From JAEUMW01 sp039807745 (GTDB taxonomy: Bacteria; Pseudomonadota; Gammaproteobacteria; Burkholderiales; JAEUMW01), in the NCBI GenBank assembly GCA_039807745.1, contig JBDHRV010000068.1, positions 1-18,192 on the forward strand: a stretch of DNA of 18,192 nucleotides, read 5' to 3'. The notes beneath the pieces are model-generated. The model searched no databases. It had not been told where the DNA came from and saw nothing but the letters and a program-made list of their open reading frames with translations. The position numbers and the translations under genes were made by a program. Positions 8,085 through 15,807 of the stretch are shown here, in pieces (position 1 is the first letter of the stretch; every line of letters begins with the position of its first letter).

Positions 8085-9599
8085 TCAACCCGCGGCGACG
8101 GTCGCCACCTGCGCTCCGATCAGCGTGACGGTCATCCTGACGCCCAGGCTCTTCCACTCGACGATCTCGGTTTCGAGGGCAGCCGCCGTGAGCGGATGCA
8201 GCGCGAGCCAGCTCTCGTCCAGGGCGACCTCGACGCGTTGTCCGGCAACGCTGAGTCGGATGTCCGGCGGCGTGACCCCCACGCGCGAGCGGTAGAAGAG
8301 CGTGGCGAGCCGCAAGGCGAGCGTCGGCAGGAGCCGCTCGGGGCCGTCGAGCAGCCCCTGCATCTTCTTGAGTCCGCCGCGGTGGCCGAGCACGATGAGC
8401 CCGAGGTGCGCCTGTTCCATACGCGAGAAGCCGGGCATGTCGGCATTGCGCAGGATGTAGGCGGAATGCTTGTGGAACCCCGAGTGCGCGATGGCGAGAC
8501 CGACCTCGTGCAGGCGCGCGGCCCAGCGCAGAATCTGCTCGACGTCCTCGGCATCGAGCTTGGCGTCGCGGGCGACCTGATCGAAGAAGTCGAGCGCCAG
8601 ATGCTCCACGCGCTCGGCGTGGGCCGCGTCGACCTGGTAGCGCTGCATGAATTGCTGGACCGTGCCATCGCGCAGGTCGCGATCGTGAAAACGTCCGATG
8701 AGGTCGTAGAGGATGCCCTCGCGCATGGCACCGGTGGCGATGGTCATGCGCTTCACCTTGAGCTCCGCGAAGATGGCCGCCATGATCGCGAAGCCGCCCA
8801 GCAGGACCGGCACCCGGTCACTGCGCAGTCCCGGCAGTGAGATCGTGTTGATGTCCCCCGCCTTGAGCAGGCAGGCGCGCAGCTGATCGAGCCCCTTGGG
8901 CGTGATCTCGCCCCTGCCCCAGCCGTTCAACTGCAGGATCTCCGAGAGCGCGCGGGCGGTGCCGGAGGAGCCGACTGCCTGCTGCCAGTTGCCGGCGGCG
9001 AATTCGGCGGCGATGACCTCCAGCTCGCCGCGGGCCGCGAGCTCGGCCTTGCCCAGGTTGCTCTTGGTGATCTTGCCGGAGGGAAAGTAGCGCAGACTGT
9101 GGCTCACGCACCCCATGTACAGACTTTCCAGCTTGCGCGGCGCGAGCCCGGCGCCGATGATGAACTCGGTCGAGCCGCCGCCGATATCGGCCACCAGACG
9201 CTTCGCGTTCGAAGGCGGCAGGCTCTGCGCCACCCCGAGATAGATGAGGCGCGCCTCTTCGCGACCCGCCACCACGTCGATCGGAAAGCCCAGGGCGAGC
9301 TCCGCGCGGCGCACGAACTGCGTGGCATTCTTCGCCACCCGCAGGGTGTTGGTGCCGACCGCGCGCACCGCATGACGGTCGAGCCCGCGGATGCGCTCGG
9401 CGAATCGCCGCAGGCAGTCGAGCGCGCGCTCCTGCGACGCTTCGTCGAGATGCTTCTCCGGGGTCAGCCCCGCCGCCAGCCGGACCTTCTCGCTCAAGGC
9501 GTCGAGCGGATAGATGCGATCCTCGACCACCTTGGCGACCTGCAGGCGAAAACTGTTCGACCCCAGGTCGACGGCGGCGATGGTGGAATGACCGGGCAT
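8085..9599 (-). CDS. ppx: Exopolyphosphatase (Ppx/GppA family)
   Basis: The enzyme releases orthophosphate processively from polyphosphate ends, or hydrolyses pppGpp if GppA-like. The 504-residue protein shows the ASKHA nucleotide-binding fold: phosphate-1 loop AAVDLGSNSFRLQ (8–20), REEARLIYLG (113–122) containing the conserved catalytic glutamate, and phosphate-2 loop ADIGGGSTEF (137–146). An HD-like helical domain follows (about 310–500) with WAARLHEVGLAIAHSGFHKH. The length fits Ppx with a C-terminal extension. It is the last gene of an rpiA–phoU–ppx run on this strand, 35 nt after phoU, and converges on pap. Ppx rather than GppA is favoured by the polyP neighbourhood. Confidence 0.94.
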   Translation of the reverse strand: MPGHSTIAAVDLGSNSFRLQVAKVVEDRIYPLDALSEKVRLAAGLTPEKHLDEASQERALDCLRRFAERIRGLDRHAVRAVGTNTLRVAKNATQFVRRAELALGFPIDVVAGREEARLIYLGVAQSLPPSNAKRLVADIGGGSTEFIIGAGLAPRKLESLYMGCVSHSLRYFPSGKITKSNLGKAELAARGELEVIAAEFAAGNWQQAVGSSGTARALSEILQLNGWGRGEITPKGLDQLRACLLKAGDINTISLPGLRSDRVPVLLGGFAIMAAIFAELKVKRMTIATGAMREGILYDLIGRFHDRDLRDGTVQQFMQRYQVDAAHAERVEHLALDFFDQVARDAKLDAEDVEQILRWAARLHEVGLAIAHSGFHKHSAYILRNADMPGFSRMEQAHLGLIVLGHRGGLKKMQGLLDGPERLLPTLALRLATLFYRSRVGVTPPDIRLSVAGQRVEVALDESWLALHPLTAAALETEIVEWKSLGVRMTVTLIGAQVATVAAG

Positions 9600-9634
9600 C
9601 GGAAGAGCCTAAGCCCTGGTTTGCGTCGCCACGT

Positions 9635-10342
9635 TCAGCCGAGGACTTCCCGTTCCAGCTGCTCGACGGTGGTGTGGCGCACGTCCTTGCCTTTGACCAG
9701 GAACACGACGTACTCGGCGATGTTCTTCGCGTGGTCCCCGATGCGCTCGAGCGCCTTCGAGACGAACACGATCTCGAGCGAGAGCGAAATGGTGCGCGGA
9801 TCTTCCATCATGAAGGTGATGAGCTGGCGCAGGATCGCGCGAAACTCCTCGTCGAGCTGCAGGTCGTCGCGCGCGACCTTGGCCGCGGTGGCGGTGTCGA
9901 GCCGGGCGAAGGCGTCGAGCGCCGTGCGCACCATGCCGAGCGCGAGGTTGCCCATGCGCCGGATCTCGGTAAAACGCGGTGTGTGCAGGCGATCGGATTC
10001 GCAGACGAGCTTCGCCATGCGCGCGATCTTTTCCGCCTCGTCGCCGATGCGCTCCAGATCGGTCACCGTCTTCACCACCGCCATGATGAGCCGCAAGTCG
10101 CCCGCGGCCGGCTGACGGCGCGCGATGATGTGGTTGCACATCTCGTCCATCTCGACCTCGAGCGCGTTCACCTTGTGGTCGTCGGCCACGATCTGGTCGA
10201 TCAGCGGCAGGTTGCACGAGGACAGCGCATCGATCGAGCGCACGATCTGCTGCTCCACCATCCCGCCCATCTGCAAGACGCGCGAGCGCAGAGACTCGAG
10301 CTCGGCGTCGTACTGCTTCGAAGTGTGGTGATCGTTGCTCAT
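9635..10342 (-). CDS. phoU: Phosphate-specific transport system accessory protein PhoU
   Basis: PhoU is a peripheral cytoplasmic regulator that links Pst phosphate transport to PhoR/PhoB signalling and represses the Pho regulon when phosphate is plentiful. The 235-residue protein is all-helical and has the family's two three-helix repeats, each with a metal-cluster motif: DLERIGDEAEKIA (95–107) and ALERIGDHAKNIAEY (197–211). No pst genes are in the window; instead it is paired with ppx, 35 nt downstream, an arrangement that couples phosphate sensing to polyphosphate breakdown. A Pho-box-like site lies upstream, within the 66-nt gap to rpiA. Confidence 0.96.
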   Translation of the reverse strand: MSNDHHTSKQYDAELESLRSRVLQMGGMVEQQIVRSIDALSSCNLPLIDQIVADDHKVNALEVEMDEMCNHIIARRQPAAGDLRLIMAVVKTVTDLERIGDEAEKIARMAKLVCESDRLHTPRFTEIRRMGNLALGMVRTALDAFARLDTATAAKVARDDLQLDEEFRAILRQLITFMMEDPRTISLSLEIVFVSKALERIGDHAKNIAEYVVFLVKGKDVRHTTVEQLEREVLG

Positions 10343-10384
10343 GGCTTCAGGCCCGCTGTCGATCGAAGAACGTAACAGCCGATG

Positions 10385-10402
10385 ATGACAGTTTCGTGGC
10401 AG
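10385..10402 (-). promoter_or_regulatory. Candidate Pho box upstream of phoU–ppx
   Basis: Reading the minus strand, the site is CTGCCAC-GAAA-CTGTCAT: two 7-bp direct half-sites 11 bp apart with an A-rich spacer, as in the PhoB consensus (CTGTCAY, 4 bp, CTGTCAY). The first half has one mismatch and the second none. It ends 42 nt before the phoU ATG and lies wholly between rpiA and phoU. A weak -10-like TACGTT follows about 10 bp downstream, where a PhoB-dependent promoter would place it. Binding is inferred. Confidence 0.5.
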
Positions 10403-10408
10403 GTCGCA

Positions 10409-11074
10409 TCAGGCCGGCGTGAGTGTTTCCACGCCGCGCGCGGTGGCGAGCAGCAGCACGTCCGCGCCGCGGCGCGCGAAGAGGCCGTTCGTGACCACCC
10501 CCGGAATCTGGTTGATGCGGGTCTCCAGCTCGGCCGGGTTCGCGATGGCGAGGTCGTGTACATCGAGGATCACGTTGCCGTTGTCGGTGACGAAGCCTTC
10601 GCGCAGGCGCGGCGTGCCGCCCAGCTTCACCAGCTCGCGCGCGACGAGTGCCCGTGCCATGGGAATCACCTCGACCGGCAGCGGAAAGCGGCCCAGCACG
10701 TCCTTGAGCTTGCTCTCGTCGGCCACGCAAACGAACGTCCGCGCCACCTGGGCCACGATCTTCTCGCGGGTGAGCGCGCCGCCGCCGCCCTTGATCATGT
10801 GCAGCCGGCGCGTGATCTCGTCGGCCCCGTCCACGTAGACGCGAAGCTCCTCCACGCAATTCAGGTCGAGCACTTCGATGCCGACAGCCCTGAGCCGGCT
10901 TGCGGTTGCCTCGGAGCTTGCGACCGCCGCATCGACCCGGTGCTTCACCTTGCCGAGTGCGTCGATGAAGAAGTTGGCGGTGCTGCCCGTGCCGACGCCG
11001 ACCACCCCCCCCGTTGGCACGTGTGCGATGGCCGCCTCGGCAGCTGCGCGTTTGAGATCGTCGGCGGTGCTCAT
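10409..11074 (-). CDS. rpiA: Ribose-5-phosphate isomerase A
   Basis: RpiA interconverts ribose 5-phosphate and ribulose 5-phosphate in the pentose phosphate pathway. All landmarks are present in the 221-residue protein: the phosphate-binding loop VVGVGTGSTANFF (24–36), VDGADEI (81–87) with the catalytic aspartates 82 and 85, and KGGGGALTREKI (95–106) with Lys95 and the general-base Glu104. The length is normal. It is the first gene of the rpiA–phoU–ppx run, preceded by a plausible sigma-70 promoter 34–62 nt upstream. It marks the last clearly core-like gene before composition changes to the right. Confidence 0.96.
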   Translation of the reverse strand: MSTADDLKRAAAEAAIAHVPTGGVVGVGTGSTANFFIDALGKVKHRVDAAVASSEATASRLRAVGIEVLDLNCVEELRVYVDGADEITRRLHMIKGGGGALTREKIVAQVARTFVCVADESKLKDVLGRFPLPVEVIPMARALVARELVKLGGTPRLREGFVTDNGNVILDVHDLAIANPAELETRINQIPGVVTNGLFARRGADVLLLATARGVETLTPA

Positions 11075-11107
11075 GATCGGACAAGGACGCGTCGTGATGA
11101 AACGGGA

Positions 11108-11136
11108 AGGATAGCCGCAAGCAGCCGCGCCGACAA
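11108..11136 (-). promoter_or_regulatory. Predicted sigma-70-type promoter for rpiA
   Basis: On the minus strand, a -35 element TTGTCG (11131–11136) is separated by exactly 17 bp from a -10 element TATCCT (11108–11113); each matches 4 of 6 consensus positions. Transcription would begin near 11101, giving a leader of about 25 nt before the rpiA ATG. Sequence match only. Confidence 0.4.
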
Positions 11137-11214
11137 TTGCGCGACATGCAGGTGAGCGAGTGATCTGCGCTTACTTTGATTCCTGGGCGGATCTGTCGAA
11201 CACTGCTGGTGGCG

Positions 11215-12405
11215 CTAATGATCTTCCGCGATGCGATCGATCAGATAGTTGGCGATTGCCAACGAAGCGGTCGCACCCGGACTTGGCGCGTTGATGAGGT
11301 GCAGGGCGTTCTCGGCGCATACGATTTCGAAGTCCTGCAGGAGCGTTCCATCCGGCGCTAACGCCTGCGCTCGAACGCCTGACCCGCCGGGCGCGAGGTG
11401 GCGCTCCTCGACCGCAGGTACCAGTCGCTGGAGCGAGCGGCAGAACTCGGACCGGCTGAGTGAGCGCTTGAACTCGAAGAACGTCATCGACGGATAGCGG
11501 GCCATAAAACGCCAGAAACCGCTGTACCCAAAGGTGTCAACTACATCCTTAAGCACGAAATCGGAGTAACGGTAACCCTCCCGGGCTGTGGCGAGCACCG
11601 CATTCGGCCCTGCTTCGATGCCGCCGTGGATCATGCGGGTGAAGTGCACCCCTAGAAACGGGAATCTAGGATCCGGCACCGGGTATATGAGATTCCTTAC
11701 GAGGTCACGCCCTTCTTTGCTCAACTGATAATATTCGCCTCGGAACGGGACGATCCGCGTGCTTCGTTTGAGCCCGGACAGCGCGAGCACCCGATCGCAG
11801 TGCAACCCAGCCGTGTTAACGAGGAACCTCGCCGGACGACCGTTGACCGCCCAGCCCGCCTGGGTGCGACACAAGTCCTCTACGGGGGTCCCCGTTAGCA
11901 CCTCACCGCCACTTGCAACGATCAACTTCTGAAGAGTGCGGCAGACCGCAGGATAGTCGACGATTCCTTCCTCGGGCACCCGGACGGCGGCGACGCCCGC
12001 AACGTGCGGCTCGATCTCTCGCATCTGATCCGCATTCAGCCACGCCAATCCACGCAGCCCGTTGCGCTGGCCGCGGTCGTATAGGTCGCGAAGGCGCGGG
12101 ATTTCCTCCTGCGAGCACGCTACCACGAGCTTGCCGCAAACATCGTGAGCGATCGCGTGGCGCTCGCAGAATGCCCGCATCTGCCGAATCCCGGTAACCG
12201 CGAGCTGGGCCTTCAGTGACCCAGGCTTGTAGTACAGCCCGGCATGCAGAACACCACTGTTGTGTCCGCTTTGGTGTTTGCCGACTTCCGGCTCCTTCTC
12301 GAAGAGGGACACTTTCACTCGGGGGAAGCGTTGTGTCAGGCGGTAGGCCAAAGCTAGGCCGATGATGCCGCCGCCGACGATTGCGTAGTACGTTGATTCA
12401 GACAT
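11215..12405 (-). CDS. lhgO: L-2-hydroxyglutarate oxidase-like FAD-dependent oxidoreductase
   Basis: LhgO-type enzymes oxidise L-2-hydroxyglutarate to 2-oxoglutarate with FAD, passing electrons to the respiratory chain. The 396-residue protein starts with the dinucleotide-binding motif YAIVGGGIIGLALAYRL (7–23) and has the family block KHQSGHNSGVLHAGLYYK (43–60), which contacts FAD and substrate. The C-terminal FAD closure is seen in SGVRAQALAPDG and LINAPSPGATASLAIANYL. Overall similarity is to the LhgO/DAO branch. Base composition is lower in G+C than rpiA, and the neighbours are a Gfo/Idh oxidoreductase and a DUF4910 protein, so it may oxidise a different hydroxy acid or sugar acid in this island. 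Family assignment is firm, substrate less so. Confidence 0.85.
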   Translation of the reverse strand: MSESTYYAIVGGGIIGLALAYRLTQRFPRVKVSLFEKEPEVGKHQSGHNSGVLHAGLYYKPGSLKAQLAVTGIRQMRAFCERHAIAHDVCGKLVVACSQEEIPRLRDLYDRGQRNGLRGLAWLNADQMREIEPHVAGVAAVRVPEEGIVDYPAVCRTLQKLIVASGGEVLTGTPVEDLCRTQAGWAVNGRPARFLVNTAGLHCDRVLALSGLKRSTRIVPFRGEYYQLSKEGRDLVRNLIYPVPDPRFPFLGVHFTRMIHGGIEAGPNAVLATAREGYRYSDFVLKDVVDTFGYSGFWRFMARYPSMTFFEFKRSLSRSEFCRSLQRLVPAVEERHLAPGGSGVRAQALAPDGTLLQDFEIVCAENALHLINAPSPGATASLAIANYLIDRIAEDH

Positions 12406-12537
12406 TCGCTGTAGGATCTCTAGCTCTAGTCAAGGCGATTTAACCAAGCCGCACGACCAAGTTCGGTCGCCGCAGCCCGCAGAGTTACTGCCGTGATACG
12501 AAACTTCTCGGCTATGCCTACGAGAAAAATCGGCTCC

Positions 12538-12565
12538 TTATCAATCGATTCAGCTCGGCTATACT
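12538..12565 (+). promoter_or_regulatory. Possible promoter for the Gfo/Idh gene
   Basis: In the 280-nt divergent gap between lhgO and the Gfo/Idh gene, TTATCA (12538–12543) and TATACT (12560–12565) form a -35/-10 pair with a 16-bp spacer, pointing right. The gap is markedly AT-richer than the flanking genes. The 5' leader would be about 110 nt. I saw no convincing promoter toward lhgO. Confidence 0.33.
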
Positions 12566-12657
12566 GAGAATAGAAATTGTAGACGCCGTTCATGTGACTT
12601 GTGGGAAAGATCACCCGTTGCCGAACCGTAACTGCTTTCGAATGCAGTATGGATTCA

Positions 12658-12667
12658 GTGAGCTCAC
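12658..12667. repeat. 10-bp perfect palindrome before the Gfo/Idh gene
   Basis: GTGAGCTCAC is a perfect palindrome 18 bp upstream of the Gfo/Idh ATG and immediately before a six-codon mini-ORF (ATG at 12669) whose TGA overlaps that start as ATGA. It could be an operator half or mere chance; no second copy was noticed nearby. Confidence 0.3.
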
Positions 12668-12685
12668 CATGACGGGTCTGCGCGC

Positions 12686-13786
12686 ATGAGCATAACGCGC
12701 ACCAGTCGACTGCGCGTCGGGGTTATTGGGGCCGGTTCATTCGCTGAGGTTGGGCACATTCCTGGCCTGCAGTCGCATGCGAATGCGGAGGTTGTCGCCG
12801 TATGTGGCCGCAGGTTCGAACCCGCCCGGGCACTGGCCGATCGTCTCGGGGTGCCTGACGTTCATACTGATTATCGTGAACTCTGCGCGCGTCCCGATAT
12901 CGATGCGGTGACTATCGTTACGCCCAACTTTCTGCACTGCGAACAAGTCTTGTCGGCCTGTGCGCACGGCAAGCATGTGTTCTGCGAAAAGCCCCTCGGG
13001 ATGAGCGTTGTCGAAGCGCAGGCCATGCTCAAAGCTGCCGAGCAGGCCGAAGTCATTCACCAAGTAGGCTTCATCTTCCGCTACGGCTACGCAGTTCCCG
13101 AACTCAGGCGCCGGGTCCAGGCGGGGGACATCGGCGAACCTTACTATTTGCGTATTCAGTATGATGGCTGGGAGGGCCTAGATCCTGGCCGCAGGGTTGT
13201 CTGGCAGGACAAGAAGGTCACTGCTGGCGCGGGTGTTCTGTTCAACATCGGCTCACACTTGTTCGACATCGTGCGGTATGCGGCCGGCCCTATGGAAGCG
13301 GTGAGCGGCTTTCTGCATCACCTCCCGCGCCCGGGCATAGATAGCGTGACCGGTGGGGTGAGCACCATCGAGACGGATGAGGTTGCCGCGGCTTGGTTTC
13401 GCCTTAGCAGTGGCTTGCGCGGTCAGTGGTTCATTGGGCGGATCACGCCGCCCTTCGCGGAAAAGGGCTATCTTGAGATTATTGGTCCGGAGGGTGCGCT
13501 CAAAGCCGGTCTGAGCCGAGGCAGCGTTGATCGCCTCAAGGTATCGCGGCCTAACGCGCCCGACTGGAAGGAGTTGCCCCTGCCACCCGAAGCCAGCGAC
13601 GGACTGCCGCACTCGCTGGGACGCATGATGCGAAGCTTCGTCGATTCGTGCTTACGCGGTCAGCTCGATCCTGGGAGCGACGCATCCTTCTTCGATGGGG
13701 TGGTGGCTCAAGCGGCCATGGAGGCAGTGATCGAGGCGGACCGCGAACTCTCCTGGGTGCGCCTCGCCGAAGCTGACCTCCGGTAG
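12686..13786 (+). CDS. Gfo/Idh/MocA family NAD(P)-dependent oxidoreductase
   Basis: Members oxidise or reduce sugars, inositols and nucleotide-sugars with NAD(P). The 366-residue protein opens with a Rossmann motif LRVGVIGAGSFAEVGH (9–24). The family's EKP motif is in FCEKPLGMSVVEA (99–111), and the C-terminal alpha/beta domain has the active-site helix GVLFNIGSHLFDIVRY with His191 and Asp194. The length is typical. It diverges from lhgO and converges on the DUF4910 gene with only 2 bp between the stop codons, suggesting these genes have been compacted or travelled together. The exact substrate cannot be read from sequence. The start at ATG 12686 is set by the Rossmann fold; the ribosome binding site is weak. 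Confidence 0.9.
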   Translation: MSITRTSRLRVGVIGAGSFAEVGHIPGLQSHANAEVVAVCGRRFEPARALADRLGVPDVHTDYRELCARPDIDAVTIVTPNFLHCEQVLSACAHGKHVFCEKPLGMSVVEAQAMLKAAEQAEVIHQVGFIFRYGYAVPELRRRVQAGDIGEPYYLRIQYDGWEGLDPGRRVVWQDKKVTAGAGVLFNIGSHLFDIVRYAAGPMEAVSGFLHHLPRPGIDSVTGGVSTIETDEVAAAWFRLSSGLRGQWFIGRITPPFAEKGYLEIIGPEGALKAGLSRGSVDRLKVSRPNAPDWKELPLPPEASDGLPHSLGRMMRSFVDSCLRGQLDPGSDASFFDGVVAQAAMEAVIEADRELSWVRLAEADLR

Positions 13787-13788
13787 AT

Positions 13789-15108
13789 TCAGCTTGCGTC
13801 GCGCCGCTTCAACAGACCACACGCGACTAGAGCGTCCGCAGCTGCTGCGATCTCGCGGAAGGGTATCCCCGAACGTTCGGCAATGGCCAACAGGTCGTGC
13901 TGGCCATCGGAAAGGTTGAGTACCCAGAGCAGCCCCAACTCACTGAAACCGGCTCGGCGGGGGCCACCAATCCCGCCGTAGAGTCCGCGCTTGCCGAGCC
14001 GCGGTTCGCACTTGGGCTTCTGATTCACGTAATGATGGTTCTGTTCCAATACCTGCACCAGTTCGATTACTTTCGCGAACGAACGACCTAGGGCAGAAGG
14101 TTCGATAAACGCAAGATTGTCGGCGCTCGTGTGGTACTCGGGAAACGTTCCGTGCTGCGACCGCATCAGGCAGCCCACCGGGAGGTCGAAACCCGGCGAA
14201 CAGTACTGCCTTTCGTCGTAGCCATACGGGAAGAACTCGATAACTCGATGTGTCTCCCCTTCGGCCTTGAGGACGTGTTGCGCGGCTCGGTCTATTTCCG
14301 CGTTGCCGCGACGTGACTTCTTGTATGTGAAACCGCCCGCATCGCCCACGCATGAGAGGACAAGACCATGCCGAATACGGGTCGTCTTCGCCTCGTTGAG
14401 GGCGAGCCAAGCAATGGCGCCGATGGTGCCGGGGATAAACAAAAACCGATAGGAATATCGATGTGGAATGGTTCGAAGGCGCTTCGCGAGGGCGACCGCG
14501 AGGGAGATACCTGAGAGGTTGTCATTTGCGAGCGATGGATGGCAGCAGTGACATGAGATCAGCACTTCGTCCTCGACCTCGCCGGCGAGATACGATTCGC
14601 CAAGTGTCATGCTTCCCGGCGCAAGCGTCGAGTCTATGCATACCTCGTACTCTCCTTCCTGCAGCTGTTCAAAATCTCGGTGCGATAGACAGAACCCCCA
14701 ACTCTCCTTGTAATAGCTGGTACGGTAAGGGATCCAATCGGGTTCCTCGGGGAGGGTGACCAGATGGGACTTCAACTCTCCAAGTGACATCCTGCGACTC
14801 ACCGGTACGCTGTAGCCGACTACGTGCAGGTTGTGCTTCTGAAAGTCGACAACGCGCTCGCCTTGCGCGTTCTTGATATAAGCGTCAAGGATGTTCCACT
14901 CATTAGGCACGGTCCAGTCGAACACCGCCGAACCGCTCGGGATTTCATGCAGGTCGAGCGGTATCTGCCTGCCAACGGTTTCCAGGGTGCGTCGCAAACC
15001 ATCGCCCGTAATGCTGCGGCAAAACGGATACATCTCGGCTGCGAGTGCGTACATCTCGGCGCCTACTGCTTTCGGGTCAACCGTCTGAATGAGCTCGTTG
15101 AGATTCAT
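13789..15108 (-). CDS. DUF4910/DUF2172-type protein: zinc aminopeptidase fold with C-terminal winged-helix-like tail
   Basis: This 439-residue protein matches my recollection of the DUF4910 family: an M28-like zinc-peptidase core with an inserted domain and a winged-helix tail. Visible landmarks are EMYPFCRSITGDGLRRTL (24–41), the metal-site segment SCHCCHPSLANDNLSG (185–200; candidate ligands His187, His190 and Asp196), FPYGYDERQYCSPGFDLP (293–310), and EYHTSADN (324–331) with a further candidate His326. The tail (about 375–435) has a helix-turn-helix look, LLAIAERSGIPFREIAAAADAL. No signal peptide or membrane segment is seen. Related proteins often occur in surface-polysaccharide and secondary-metabolite loci, but their reaction is not established. 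Its ATG lies 21 bp from an IS3 remnant, so the native promoter is probably lost. Confidence 0.8.
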   Translation of the reverse strand: MNLNELIQTVDPKAVGAEMYALAAEMYPFCRSITGDGLRRTLETVGRQIPLDLHEIPSGSAVFDWTVPNEWNILDAYIKNAQGERVVDFQKHNLHVVGYSVPVSRRMSLGELKSHLVTLPEEPDWIPYRTSYYKESWGFCLSHRDFEQLQEGEYEVCIDSTLAPGSMTLGESYLAGEVEDEVLISCHCCHPSLANDNLSGISLAVALAKRLRTIPHRYSYRFLFIPGTIGAIAWLALNEAKTTRIRHGLVLSCVGDAGGFTYKKSRRGNAEIDRAAQHVLKAEGETHRVIEFFPYGYDERQYCSPGFDLPVGCLMRSQHGTFPEYHTSADNLAFIEPSALGRSFAKVIELVQVLEQNHHYVNQKPKCEPRLGKRGLYGGIGGPRRAGFSELGLLWVLNLSDGQHDLLAIAERSGIPFREIAAAADALVACGLLKRRDAS

Positions 15109-15129
15109 CAGGATAAGCTGTCTTAGGGG

Positions 15130-15161
15130 TGAGGTCGGTCGTCAATCGTGGAGTTCAACGG
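15130..15161 (+). repeat. Terminal inverted repeat, left end of the IS3 derivative
   Basis: It begins TGAGGTCGG and ends TGGAGTTCAACGG, matching the reverse complement of 15808–15839 at 23 of 32 positions. The orfB stop codon is at 15163–15165, directly inside it. Confidence 0.7.
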
Positions 15162-15162
15162 T

Positions 15163-15777
15163 TCAAGCGGCCATCTGCATTGCATAGTATTGCTGACTGA
15201 AGGCGGCAGGCGACAGATGGCCGAGTCGCCCCTGCTTTCGAACCCCAGCAGCTTTCCATCGGTGCGTTGTCCCAGCAGTTGCCCTTGTGGCTCATCGAAG
15301 CCTGCATGCCGAACTGGCACAGGAGCTTCTGATAAGCCTTGAATTCCCGTTTCTGCTTACAGCGTAGGCCGAGTTTCTGACCAATGCGTTTGATGCGATA
15401 AACGCCCACCTGGATGCCGTTGTCAGCGAGGTCGGCTTGCAGTCGCTCGGGGCCGAAGGCCTGCCGCGTTCGCTCGTGCGCCGCCTTGATCTGGACTTCC
15501 AGCCGGGCATTCGTTTGTGCACGCAGCCACGGCGGGGGCTTGCGCCAAGCGTGTTAGCCACTCTCCGATCCAGTTCCAGTTCGCTCGGGAGTCGCTGCCC
15601 TTGCCAACTTCTGCCAGCTTGCCTTCCCGCGATGCACGCACCCAGTTGTCCACGCTGCTCTTTGGCATCGATAGCTGCTTCGCCGCCCGCGCGACCGACA
15701 GGCCGGTCGCCTCGACCAGTTTCACCGCTTCTGCGCGAGACTCGGGGCGTGTAAGTCCCCTTCGGTGTTCGTTCCAT
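15163..15777 (-). pseudogene. IS3-family transposase orfA–orfB, multiply frameshifted and deleted
   Basis: The reading frame must be changed repeatedly to follow the protein. orfA starts MERTPKGTYTP, shifts near 15749 into ESRAEAVKLVEATGLSVARA (helix-turn-helix), shifts near 15597 into QRLPSELEL, then jumps to orfB near 15553 at HAWRKPPPWLRAQTNARLE. After CKQKREFKA a deletion at 15335 joins directly to YQKLLCQFGM. After NCWDNAPMES another gap (15239 to 15228) leads to the intact end RLGHLSPAAFSQQYYAMQM. The first deletion removes the part of the DDE core that carries both catalytic aspartates; only the terminal Glu region (NAPMES) survives. The product cannot be active. Confidence 0.88.
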
Positions 15778-15807
15778 CTGTGTCCTCCAATCGTCAGACT
15801 ACACGAT

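Noticed and set aside
10372..10391. CTGTCAT and CTGTTAC pair as a Pho box
   Set aside because: Their spacing is 13 bp instead of 11; the pair at 10385–10402 has the correct spacing and was used instead.
12426..12614. 62-codon minus-strand open frame just upstream of lhgO
   Set aside because: No recognisable family, poor ribosome binding site, and it lies in AT-rich divergent intergenic DNA that probably carries promoters; kept as non-coding.
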